A stretch of 64,000 nt of DNA, from positions 62,775 to 126,774 of the forward strand of contig NZ_VOSC01000033.1 in NCBI RefSeq assembly GCF_007997385.1. The letters run 5' to 3'. The notes beneath the pieces were generated by a model. It did not search any database, was not told where the DNA came from, and saw only the letters and a program-made list of their open reading frames with translations. Shown in pieces: positions 16,586 to 24,914 of this stretch. Both the position numbers and the translations under genes were made by a program. Origin of the DNA: Seonamhaeicola algicola. GTDB lineage: Bacteria; Bacteroidota; Bacteroidia; Flavobacteriales; Flavobacteriaceae. Within the stretch, counting starts at the first letter, position 1; each line of letters begins with the position of its first letter.

Positions 16586-18373
16586 ATGAATGAAATTATT
16601 AAATGGATTGACATTGCAAAAAGCGATGTTAAATCTTCAAAAATACTATTGAAAAATGACTGTTTCAGTCAATCATATTTTTATTTCCAACAAGCCTCAG
16701 AAAAGGCGAACAAAGCCAATTGGATGCTAAATGGTCTATTAAAAGAAAGTGAGCTTAAAAATGTTGGACATGACCAATTTAAACCTTTAAGGAAGAACTT
16801 AATTAGTCAAAAAGACAATATCAATTACATCAATTCCTTAGAGGATAAAATCAGTTTCATTTCTGAAAACCCATTACTTAAAAGTATTGATATTACTGAA
16901 TATAAAGATAACTTAACTACCAGTTTAAAATTTATTGACAGTATTAAAAACCAAGAAGCAACTGATTTTGAAGAATCTGATTTAAAAAAACTATTGGAAT
17001 CACTTCAAGAAATTAAAGAATCTAAACTTGAATTCCCTACAAACCTTTCTGAAATACTTAAAACAAGTTTACATGATTATGCAATTTGGCTCAAAAAGTT
17101 TAATTCTGAAAAAACAAATCAAGAAGCTGATGAATTATTAGAAATACTCTCTAACGAAGAACATTTTGTTGATTATATTAAATTAGTTAAGAACCTGCTT
17201 GACATTACATTAAGCTTAGCTTATGCTTCAAATGTATTTTTATTTTGTTCAATACTGACTGCCAAACATAGTAATTCAACCAGATACCCTCAAGAATTAA
17301 ATGGCAATAGTCCTTTGAATGTTTATAATAAGAGTTTGGAAATAATTAAAAAGCAAGAGTGTTTTTTAAATCATCTTGATGATGCTCTTGATAGACTAAA
17401 GGGAATAAGCGAAAACTATAATTACAAAAATGATGAAGAAATAACAGCTATTGAACAATCAATAAAAATCAATTACACTCCTGATTCTACTTGGGAGGTT
17501 TTTAGCATAAAAAGTAAAAATGATTTTCATAATCAATTTCTAATCAAAAAAAATGTTCATTCTGATGTCCCTGAAAAAATTGTCAAAGAAATGGCTATTG
17601 CAGAACAGTTACAGTCATTAAGTTACTTTCATTATCCAGTTTACGGAGATGCTTTTTCAAGGCTAACTCGAATTTTTGAAATGGCAGTTAAATCTAAAGC
17701 TGTCGAGTTAAATGTTGAAATAAAAAATAAATCATTATTCAATCTTATAAAGATAATATCTAATGGGCATTCTGAAATTTATAAACAAAGATTGGATTGG
17801 GGTAGGAAAATGCGAAATATGAATGCACATCCTAATGCAGGAACTTTATATGGTAGTATGTTAAAATTACCCTTAATTCGTTTAACCAATATCATTAACG
17901 ATATTTTTAGAGATAACGATTTTTTTAAAAACGAGGATACATACTTGAAATTACTTCAAAACGAATACAAGCATCTTTTAAATGGTTTATGGAAGCTTGA
18001 CAATGTACTGATTCATTCTGTTGAAATTTTGGCAGCAAGAGGCAAAGCTTCTCTTTGGGCTTTTTATCCTGTTAGGCAGAATTACCCTCAAGATGACAAT
18101 GACAAATTATATAATCTTGAGCCTATATGTGCAATTTTAACCAATCATACAATAGACAATGGTTCATTGATAAGTAAGACAATTAATAATGCTGTGATTG
18201 AGCTTAAAATTGATAACACCAATGAAAATTTAGAGAAGCTTAAATTTTATAAGGATTTAATTAGAACAGCCAATAAAAGCCGAAAACAAGCCATGGAAAT
18301 GATTACAAGCCAAGCTATTGATTATCAAATTGAAAACTTTTATAACGTCATTGGTTCTTATATCAAATTATAG
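16586..18373 (+). CDS. Two-HEPN-domain protein, candidate RNase effector
   Basis: The 595-residue protein starts with a HEPN-type helical bundle: KWIDIAKSDVKSSKILL and FYFQQASEKANKA (about 6-45), GHD at 61-63, and STRYP at 231-235, as at the end of the classic HEPN domain. That first domain lacks a clear R-x4-6-H. A second helical region (about 330-430) contains RNMNAHP, an R410-x4-H415 motif of the form used by HEPN ribonucleases. A helical linker joins them. It is co-transcribed with the STAND NTPase (10 bp apart), and its stop overlaps the convergent nuclease gene by 11 bp. The likely role is RNA cleavage on infection. The catalytic pair is visible, but activity is inferred. Confidence 0.75.
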   Translation: MNEIIKWIDIAKSDVKSSKILLKNDCFSQSYFYFQQASEKANKANWMLNGLLKESELKNVGHDQFKPLRKNLISQKDNINYINSLEDKISFISENPLLKSIDITEYKDNLTTSLKFIDSIKNQEATDFEESDLKKLLESLQEIKESKLEFPTNLSEILKTSLHDYAIWLKKFNSEKTNQEADELLEILSNEEHFVDYIKLVKNLLDITLSLAYASNVFLFCSILTAKHSNSTRYPQELNGNSPLNVYNKSLEIIKKQECFLNHLDDALDRLKGISENYNYKNDEEITAIEQSIKINYTPDSTWEVFSIKSKNDFHNQFLIKKNVHSDVPEKIVKEMAIAEQLQSLSYFHYPVYGDAFSRLTRIFEMAVKSKAVELNVEIKNKSLFNLIKIISNGHSEIYKQRLDWGRKMRNMNAHPNAGTLYGSMLKLPLIRLTNIINDIFRDNDFFKNEDTYLKLLQNEYKHLLNGLWKLDNVLIHSVEILAARGKASLWAFYPVRQNYPQDDNDKLYNLEPICAILTNHTIDNGSLISKTINNAVIELKIDNTNENLEKLKFYKDLIRTANKSRKQAMEMITSQAIDYQIENFYNVIGSYIKL

Positions 18374-21300
18374 CATTCATCTTAATCTCGTTAAGAGAAT
18401 AAATTGGAATTTTTGTTTTCTCCATAAACTTAATTGGTAGTTGATATGATGATATGACCATTGATTTAACTTTATATCCCTTGTCTTCTATTTTAAAAAC
18501 TTGTAGCACATCACCAATATTTTTCTTTAACCAAAATTCTCTATTCAAATGCTTTGGAAGTTGCTTTTCAATGTAATTTTTTAAGTCATTTTGAAAGTCA
18601 TACATGATTTTCGCCTGTTTGGTATTCTTACACTCTATTGAATAAAGTATTTTCCTTCTAATATCAAATGCCATAATATCGACATCACCATAGTTTCTAT
18701 CAGCATTAAATAGCCCATTTTCTTTTATTTTAACTTCATAAGGAATAACTTTTAGGTTTGGTTTTTTTATCAACCACTCAAAAACTTCTTCTCTAAATTC
18801 CCTCCCTTTTATATTATTTCTCTCAGCTAATAACTTATTAATTGCCTTACAATCATCCTCAACCTTTAAAGAGCCGTTGTGAAAAAGAGCTAATAAATTA
18901 TCTGATGCCATATCAATATGTCTAGCACTCCAATAAAAAATAAAACCATTACTACCGTTTTTTACTTTTAATAAAGGTCTTCTTATATATGAATATTTTC
19001 GATTGTATCTCCATGGGAATATCTCTGGATAATCATTTAAAACTTTTGGCTTATCCATTTTACCCCTAGTTTCAAGACCCATGTTTTCTATATATGAATT
19101 TATATTTTTCTCATTCATATTTGTTCTGCTTTTTAACATAGATTTAAGTTCTTCATCTGTACAGGAATAATAAGATTTTTGATTTTCAAAGCAATAATCT
19201 GATAAGAGGTTATTTGTCGCTATAATCATAGGCAAAGTTATTCCCCAATCAGCTAAAAAAGCTTCATCAACCTTATCATAGTAGGCATCAATCTTTTTTT
19301 GCTTATCAGAAGTAATACCATTCTTTGTTTTGAATTTATTAGCAAAAGATTCATCATAATCCAAAATTTCGTCTTTTGTAACTGATTCCCTATAATTAGT
19401 TAGAACGTTATCATAAAAGTCATGAGATATACCAATTCTTCCAGAAGGCAAAAGCCCCATTTTAGGGTTATCAATCTTAAACTTAATTGAATCTTTAACT
19501 GCTCCGTAATTGATTATTTCAGTCATAATTGCTAGTAGAAAATCCACATCATCATCATTTACAGTCTTATCACCAAAAAACGGTTCGGCTACAACAAACT
19601 CAATCAAGCATCTTATTGAATGTGATGCCTTTACTAGTTTTCCATTATACTCTTGATAAGACTCAACAACATCTTCATACTTACCAAAGCATTCTATTCT
19701 TGCAGTAACAGATAAATCTCTTCTACCAAGACTATGGGATAATGCTTCATGCCTTAACATTAAAAAAGGCAATAATGATTCAAAATTAAATTCTTTTAAT
19801 CTATTCCTTAATTGCTTAATCAGAGAGTCTATTAATTTAAGGCATAGGGATTCTTTTTCTTTTTCAGTTTTTATAACCTCAGGAATTTTTGATTTTTCAG
19901 GCAACCAACTTACATTATCTTCTAATACAATAGCTATATCAGCATCATAAACAAATCTTATTCTAGGTATATGACTCCCATTCATTTTAATATTGTCAAC
20001 AGAATGTGCGGTTAAAATCATTTTTGCTCTACTCAAAGGCATATAATCATTTAAAATCTGCTCAATTTGACCTTCCTCAATTCTATCGCAATCATAAATA
20101 GTAAGTAAATTGTTAATTCCTCGGATTACTGCATCCATCAAAATTCTTTCCCCATGATTATCAACTCTATGAAGTGCTCCAAAAATACTTTTCGGTATTG
20201 TTAGTTCAATTTTTCTCAACTTTGGATTTATGTTGAAACCAATATTAATTTTCCCTGTACTGGGGTTATTATCTTCGGTAATTTCCAAAAGCCCCTTTTC
20301 AAATGTCAGCTCTATTTCTAAAGGGTATTTATCAAAAGGAATTAGTATGTTCGTCAACGGTTTTTCAAGCTCGTTTAACCAATAAAGAATTGCTTCCACA
20401 AAATTTCTACCAACAACATCGTATCTTTTTTTACAGGTAACCCAAATAGGGCAATTATACTTCTCTAAAGCAACTTTTAAATATCCATCAAAAATTTCTT
20501 CAGAAGTATATATAGGTGCAAAAGTCTCTGTCTTAATAACAGGTATGTACCCCAAACCATTACTTTCATTTATATAATAAATAAAATGTTTATCTTCCTT
20601 TTTATTCGTTTCCACAACAACTTCACCTTGCATTGCAAAATCAAAACTTATCCAATTAGGCGATTCATCATCAGTTAAGAAAAAAGAATCTTTATTTCTT
20701 TTGTACCACTTAAAATAAGTTAGTATTGAAAAAAATGGTGTTATTTCAACTCGTTTTTTGTCAGCTCTTTCCTTTGCTTTTGCATATTTCCACAGTGTAA
20801 GCTTGTCAATATCCCAATGCGACCCCAGTCTACCCAAATCAAAAACATTTACTGCAAGTTGGTATCTTGCTTCTTTTATCAAGTTAAAGCCTATTGCGGT
20901 CATTTCCTTAATCGAAAATTGAGAAAAAACATGAAGAGCTAAAAATTCTACATCATCATTATTTATCTCTCTTTTTATGCTCTTAATAATATTATTAGCT
21001 CTTTTTTCTAAATTAGGTTTAGCTGAATTAGATAAATAACATACATACGCATATTTATTATTATCAAATTGCCAAATAGATTCGTCACAATTTAATTCAG
21101 TTTCAAAATGAACCTTATTCCAATAAGGAGTAAGGTATTTAGTAAGTTCATTTTTAATAATTTTATCATAACTCTCTTCCAATAAACCAAGCTCACCATT
21201 TTCTTCAGCAACTCTTATTATAAATTGATTAAGAGAATACATTTCTGCACTCGGAAGGACAAGTAAATATTCATCTTCTATTTTAACAAAAGGCTTATTG

Positions 21301-22046
21301 ATTAAAACTGTTTCTTCTCCTTTGTTGCTTTTAACTTCTTCAATAGTAGAAGTAAACTGCTGAATGATGTTTGATTTTATTTTGTATTTCCTATAAACCT
21401 TTTTAATAGTATCTTCTGAAAAAGCAAATAGCTCTTTGTGTTTCTGGAGAAAAGACTTTTCTGGAAATGTAATCTTATTTCGATAATCATCTTCAAATAA
21501 ATATCTAGTATAACCTAATTTTAAAGCTATTTCATGTAAAAGAGACAAAAGAAAAACAGTACCCTCTTTAATTTTATCTTTTGTTGATTCTGATAAATCA
21601 TTCTCAATGAAAAAAACCGAATGGAGAATACATTGGTTTACGTTTGTAGATTCGTGAGCTATACCAGGGAACACAACATTATTTCCATTAAAAAAAGTTA
21701 TATTTTCTGTAAATGAAGATTCGCTTGGGTCTTCACGATAATCAGTTTCATAATTAACATGAACAGTATTTTGTAAATCCATATAATTAATAGGTTTGCT
21801 TATACTATTCAAATTTGATATGATTGTATCTTGTATTGTTTCTAACCTAATAAGCTTAGAGTGGTTTTTAGGAATTAGTTGAAGTACTGAAAATATTTTT
21901 AGAAGTTCAAATGAGTTATTATTTCTTATGTAGTTTAAAAAATCATTTTCATTTATATTTTCTTCAATTAACTTTCCGATACAGCATTTTTTGTATTTCT
22001 TTCCACTTCCACAAGGACACAATTCATTTCTCCCAATTTTAGCCAT
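18363..22046 (-). CDS. Large protein with N-terminal SEC-C zinc motif and C-terminal PD-(D/E)XK nuclease domain
   Basis: The 1227-residue protein opens with NELCPCGSGKKYKKCC, a full SEC-C motif (Cys 10, 12, 21, 22), a small zinc-binding module. The C-terminal end holds a restriction-like nuclease core: GDVDIMAF (D1121, D1123) and YSIECKN (E1138-x-K1140) separated by a beta turn. The about 1000 residues between have no family I can name and contain no Walker motif. It is convergent with the HEPN gene and overlaps it by 11 bp. It is the last gene before the right end of the island. The domain pair suggests a nucleic-acid-degrading defence protein, either part of the same system as the NTPase/HEPN operon or an independent one. 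Confidence 0.75.
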   Translation of the reverse strand: MAKIGRNELCPCGSGKKYKKCCIGKLIEENINENDFLNYIRNNNSFELLKIFSVLQLIPKNHSKLIRLETIQDTIISNLNSISKPINYMDLQNTVHVNYETDYREDPSESSFTENITFFNGNNVVFPGIAHESTNVNQCILHSVFFIENDLSESTKDKIKEGTVFLLSLLHEIALKLGYTRYLFEDDYRNKITFPEKSFLQKHKELFAFSEDTIKKVYRKYKIKSNIIQQFTSTIEEVKSNKGEETVLINKPFVKIEDEYLLVLPSAEMYSLNQFIIRVAEENGELGLLEESYDKIIKNELTKYLTPYWNKVHFETELNCDESIWQFDNNKYAYVCYLSNSAKPNLEKRANNIIKSIKREINNDDVEFLALHVFSQFSIKEMTAIGFNLIKEARYQLAVNVFDLGRLGSHWDIDKLTLWKYAKAKERADKKRVEITPFFSILTYFKWYKRNKDSFFLTDDESPNWISFDFAMQGEVVVETNKKEDKHFIYYINESNGLGYIPVIKTETFAPIYTSEEIFDGYLKVALEKYNCPIWVTCKKRYDVVGRNFVEAILYWLNELEKPLTNILIPFDKYPLEIELTFEKGLLEITEDNNPSTGKINIGFNINPKLRKIELTIPKSIFGALHRVDNHGERILMDAVIRGINNLLTIYDCDRIEEGQIEQILNDYMPLSRAKMILTAHSVDNIKMNGSHIPRIRFVYDADIAIVLEDNVSWLPEKSKIPEVIKTEKEKESLCLKLIDSLIKQLRNRLKEFNFESLLPFLMLRHEALSHSLGRRDLSVTARIECFGKYEDVVESYQEYNGKLVKASHSIRCLIEFVVAEPFFGDKTVNDDDVDFLLAIMTEIINYGAVKDSIKFKIDNPKMGLLPSGRIGISHDFYDNVLTNYRESVTKDEILDYDESFANKFKTKNGITSDKQKKIDAYYDKVDEAFLADWGITLPMIIATNNLLSDYCFENQKSYYSCTDEELKSMLKSRTNMNEKNINSYIENMGLETRGKMDKPKVLNDYPEIFPWRYNRKYSYIRRPLLKVKNGSNGFIFYWSARHIDMASDNLLALFHNGSLKVEDDCKAINKLLAERNNIKGREFREEVFEWLIKKPNLKVIPYEVKIKENGLFNADRNYGDVDIMAFDIRRKILYSIECKNTKQAKIMYDFQNDLKNYIEKQLPKHLNREFWLKKNIGDVLQVFKIEDKGYKVKSMVISSYQLPIKFMEKTKIPIYSLNEIKMNAII

Positions 22047-22308
22047 AAATTTTGTTTAATCATAAATTTAGGCAAAAAAAGCCTTTAATTTATTATTTAT
22101 ATCAGATTAGAAACCACCATCATGTTTAGCCCCTGTATGTGAAGCTTTTTCTCCCCCAACCCTCCATATTTGCAAAAATTTAAATAGTATATACTTATAA
22201 AATGTTAGGAGTCCCAAAGAATAAAATTTTCTTTTACCTATAAAATATTTTATGATTTTACTGTACCATTTGGTTTTTGGGTAGATTTTGGGAAGATTAA
22301 GGCATTAA
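22047..22308. other. Non-coding right end of the island
   Basis: There is no gene between the SEC-C nuclease start and the terminator at 22309. It should contain the nuclease gene's promoter, which I could not place with confidence. It also holds a short AGGC/GCCT hairpin near 22072-22086 and the right arm-type repeat at 22274-22298. Confidence 0.6.
22274..22298. repeat. Right arm-type repeat
   Basis: This block matches 7455-7479 at 24 of 25 positions in the same orientation, with an A to T change in the first unit. It lies 51 bp inside attR. Similar blocks near both ends are expected for integrase arm sites. Confidence 0.7.
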
Positions 22309-22347
22309 AAAACCCTAATCATTTGATTGTGAAATGATTAGGGTTTT
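22309..22347 (-). terminator. Island-borne terminator placed after the tRNA-Met gene
   Basis: A perfect 16-bp stem (AAAACCCTAATCATTT with its complement) around a seven-base loop is followed on the minus strand by T residues. It lies just inside the island, 8 bp past the tRNA 3' end, and so replaces the terminator lost to the far side of the insertion. Confidence 0.85.
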
Positions 22348-22354
22348 AATTTAG

Positions 22355-22427
<73 letters not shown>

Positions 22428-22438
22428 ATATTGGACTG

Positions 22439-22469
22439 CAAATATACAACCCTTTTTACATTTAACAAG
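22439..22469 (-). promoter_or_regulatory. Promoter of tRNA-Met
   Basis: On the minus strand TATATTTG (22439-22446) matches TAnnTTTG exactly, and CTTG, one base off TTTG, lies 19 bp upstream. The implied start is a few bases before the tRNA 5' end. Confidence 0.65.
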
Positions 22470-22564
22470 CAATAATTTAAAAATATTTTCGCAATAATTT
22501 TTAGTTACTGAATATTAAGGCTTTATTAATTATTAAAATTTGTTCATTCAGTTAAAACATAAAA

Positions 22565-22589
22565 AAAGCAGCCTTTAAAAGACTGCTTT
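22565..22589 (-). terminator. Terminator of the LRR-protein gene
   Basis: AAAGCAG and CTGCTTT pair around an 11-base loop. On the minus strand the stem is followed by a T run, 35 bp after the stop codon. Confidence 0.75.
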
Positions 22590-22623
22590 AAACTAACAAT
22601 ATAAAAACTTTACTCTAAAAAAA

Positions 22624-23448
22624 TTATTCTTTTTCAATGTCTAAAACGGCTGTTGCGTTTGTATTTATTGTCATCATTCCAGGTGGATTTTTACCTGAAA
22701 GACTTATGTATTCTTCGTTTAAATTATTATCGCTTACCATTACTGTGCTTAACTTTTTTAAGTTAATTAATTCAATTGGTAAATCGCCTGTAAGGTTATT
22801 AGTAGATAATAATAATTCTTCTAAATTATTTAAGTTACCTATTTGAACTGGTATTTCGCCCTCTAATTTGTTATCCATTAAACTTAATTTTTTAAGTTTA
22901 GATAAGGCATCAATGTTGGTTGGTATTGTTCCTGTTAAAAAGTTGCTACCTAACAACAATTCTTCAAGGTTAGTTAATTGCATTAAGCTTGCAGGAATTT
23001 TGCCCGTTAGCTTATTGCTGTATAATTTTAACGACTGTAAATTCTTTAAACTTCCTAGCTCTGATGGAATATCACCTTCAAAAGCATTCATAAATAACTC
23101 TAAAGATGTTAAATCTTGCAAATCACTTAATGATGCTGGTATATTACCTGAAATTTTATTAAAGCCTAAATTTAATTTTTTAAGACTTGTTAAATTTGCT
23201 ATTTCTTGTGGCAACTCACCTTGTAAGTTATTGAAAGGTAAATTAATTTCGGTTACTTGATTATTTTCTAAAGTAATACCGTACCAAGTGCTAACATCGG
23301 CAGATAAATCCCACTTTGTATTCCAATTACTACCGTTTGTGGCATTGTAAAATGCTATTAATGCATCTTTTTGAATTGATGAAACGTTAGCAGCAAAAGC
23401 ATATGCTGTTGTAAATAAACAAAGGGCTATAAGTTTTAAAGTTTTCAT
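22624..23448 (-). CDS. Exported leucine-rich-repeat protein
   Basis: The 274-residue product has a signal peptide (about 1-19, ending AFA-A) and an N-terminal cap (ALIAFYNATNGSNWNTKWDL) typical of plant-type LRR proteins. About eight LRR units of 24 residues follow, with the pattern L-x-L-x-x-N-x-L-x-G-x-I/L-P (for example LKLYSNKLTGKIPASL). The end is short and has no clear type IX secretion C-terminal domain, so it may stay in the periplasm or on the surface by other means. Such repeats usually bind proteins or glycans; its partner is unknown. It is a single gene with its own terminator. Confidence 0.88.
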   Translation of the reverse strand: MKTLKLIALCLFTTAYAFAANVSSIQKDALIAFYNATNGSNWNTKWDLSADVSTWYGITLENNQVTEINLPFNNLQGELPQEIANLTSLKKLNLGFNKISGNIPASLSDLQDLTSLELFMNAFEGDIPSELGSLKNLQSLKLYSNKLTGKIPASLMQLTNLEELLLGSNFLTGTIPTNIDALSKLKKLSLMDNKLEGEIPVQIGNLNNLEELLLSTNNLTGDLPIELINLKKLSTVMVSDNNLNEEYISLSGKNPPGMMTINTNATAVLDIEKE

Positions 23449-23591
23449 TGTAGAACTAGTTTTGGGGTTAATTCTATTACGAAACTAAGTTAAAACAGGA
23501 TAAAAAACCATTTTAATCGATTAAATACACGAAACTTTAACACTTAATCCGGATAAACATGTATTTCATCCGAAAACATAGCTTTTAATGG

Positions 23592-24914
23592 CTAAAAATT
23601 GATGTTTAAAATTTCGCCACTTATTTTTAAAAGTTCTAATTCAGCTATTTTAGCAGCATATTTAGCTTGGTTTTTTGTTAACTCTGCATTGAGCAAGTTT
23701 ATTTGTGCTTGCCTAAACTCAATAGAGTTTAATTGCCCTAGCTTAAACTTTTCGGCAGTTCTATCAAAGTTGTTTTGAGTTGTAACTATATTTTTTTCTT
23801 GTAGTTTATAAATGTTCAGCTTGTTTTGGTAATCATCCCAAGCATTATTAAAATCGCGTTCTAAGGTTATTAAAAATTCTTCTTTTTGAAGGTTTTGATT
23901 TTCTAAATTAATTTTAGCATTTTTTACACGCGTTATAGTACTGCCGCCATCAAATAAATTCCAACTTAAATTAACACCTCCTGAAAAGCCTGTGTTTGTT
24001 GATACTGCTAAAAATGATGCTGCATTGTTATCATTTTTATTCCAACCGTAACTACCTGTTAAACCAATTGTTGGTAAATAAGCTGCTTTTTCAGATTTTA
24101 CAATGAGTGTATTTATTTCAATATTTTTATTTATTTGAAGTAAACTAGCGTTGTAAGCTTTTGCTTTACTTAACAAATCTGATTTATTTAATAGGTTTGT
24201 AAAAGTAACGTTAGTTTCAACATCAAAAGCATTGGTAACGGCATTTCCTAAAACTAGGTTTAAATCTCTTTTTGCACTTTGTAATTGCTGTTGGGCATTC
24301 ATTAAGTTAATACTGTCATTATTAATATCAACTTCAGCATTTAAAATTTCAAGTTTAGTAGATTGCCCATAGTCAAATTGATACTCTGCTCTAGTAAGTC
24401 TATCGTTTGAAATTTCAAGGGTTTGTGCTAATGCTGCTGTATTTTCTTTAAATTCAGCTACATTATAATATACTGTGAAAAGTTGTAAAATGGTATTTTC
24501 AATAGTTTCTCTGGCCTGCAGCGCAGTTAATTGTTGCGTTTCTTTTAGTTGTTTGTAATTGTATGAACGCCCTAAACCATCAAAAATAGTATACCCTAAT
24601 TCTACTGATGCATTATAGCGAGAGCTTTCAGCACCTGTTAGGGTTGTAACATCGCCATTTGAAAATTCAGCCTCGGTATTATCAATATTATAAGTTGCTC
24701 CGGCTACACCTCGTAATGTTGGTAAATAGCCTGCATTTAATATACTGGCATTATTTTTAGCTACTTCAACTTGGTTTTCTGCTAATTTTATACCGTAATT
24801 ATTATCTAAAGCTAAAGACACAGCATCTTTAGGTGTTATTTTTTGTTGTGCTAATAAAGCAGTTGTAAAAAATAATAGGCTTACAAAACTAATTTTCATG
24901 TTCTTGTTCTTCAT
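23592..24914 (-). CDS. TolC-family outer-membrane efflux protein
   Basis: The 440-residue protein starts with a signal peptide (MKISFVSLLFFTTALLAQ). It then shows the TolC duplicated layout of long helices and short strands: ITPKDAVSLALDNNYGIKLAENQVEVAKNN at the start of the first repeat, LQLFTVYYNVAEFKENTAAL, and a second half starting near residue 230 with LSWNLFDGGSTITRVKNAKINLENQ. Two ATGs are possible (24914 and 24899). Either overlaps the end of the RND gene (23592-24914 against 24889), showing tight co-transcription. It should form the outer-membrane duct for the RND pump encoded upstream. Confidence 0.93.
   Translation of the reverse strand: MKNKNMKISFVSLLFFTTALLAQQKITPKDAVSLALDNNYGIKLAENQVEVAKNNASILNAGYLPTLRGVAGATYNIDNTEAEFSNGDVTTLTGAESSRYNASVELGYTIFDGLGRSYNYKQLKETQQLTALQARETIENTILQLFTVYYNVAEFKENTAALAQTLEISNDRLTRAEYQFDYGQSTKLEILNAEVDINNDSINLMNAQQQLQSAKRDLNLVLGNAVTNAFDVETNVTFTNLLNKSDLLSKAKAYNASLLQINKNIEINTLIVKSEKAAYLPTIGLTGSYGWNKNDNNAASFLAVSTNTGFSGGVNLSWNLFDGGSTITRVKNAKINLENQNLQKEEFLITLERDFNNAWDDYQNKLNIYKLQEKNIVTTQNNFDRTAEKFKLGQLNSIEFRQAQINLLNAELTKNQAKYAAKIAELELLKISGEILNINF

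Noticed and set aside
18363-18373. Overlap of the HEPN and SEC-C genes as a sign of a frameshift or sequencing error
   Set aside because: Both frames end in proper stop codons and both proteins look complete; short convergent overlaps are common.
22624-23448. LRR protein as a type IX secretion substrate
   Set aside because: The C-terminus after the last repeat is too short and shows no recognisable type IX sorting domain.
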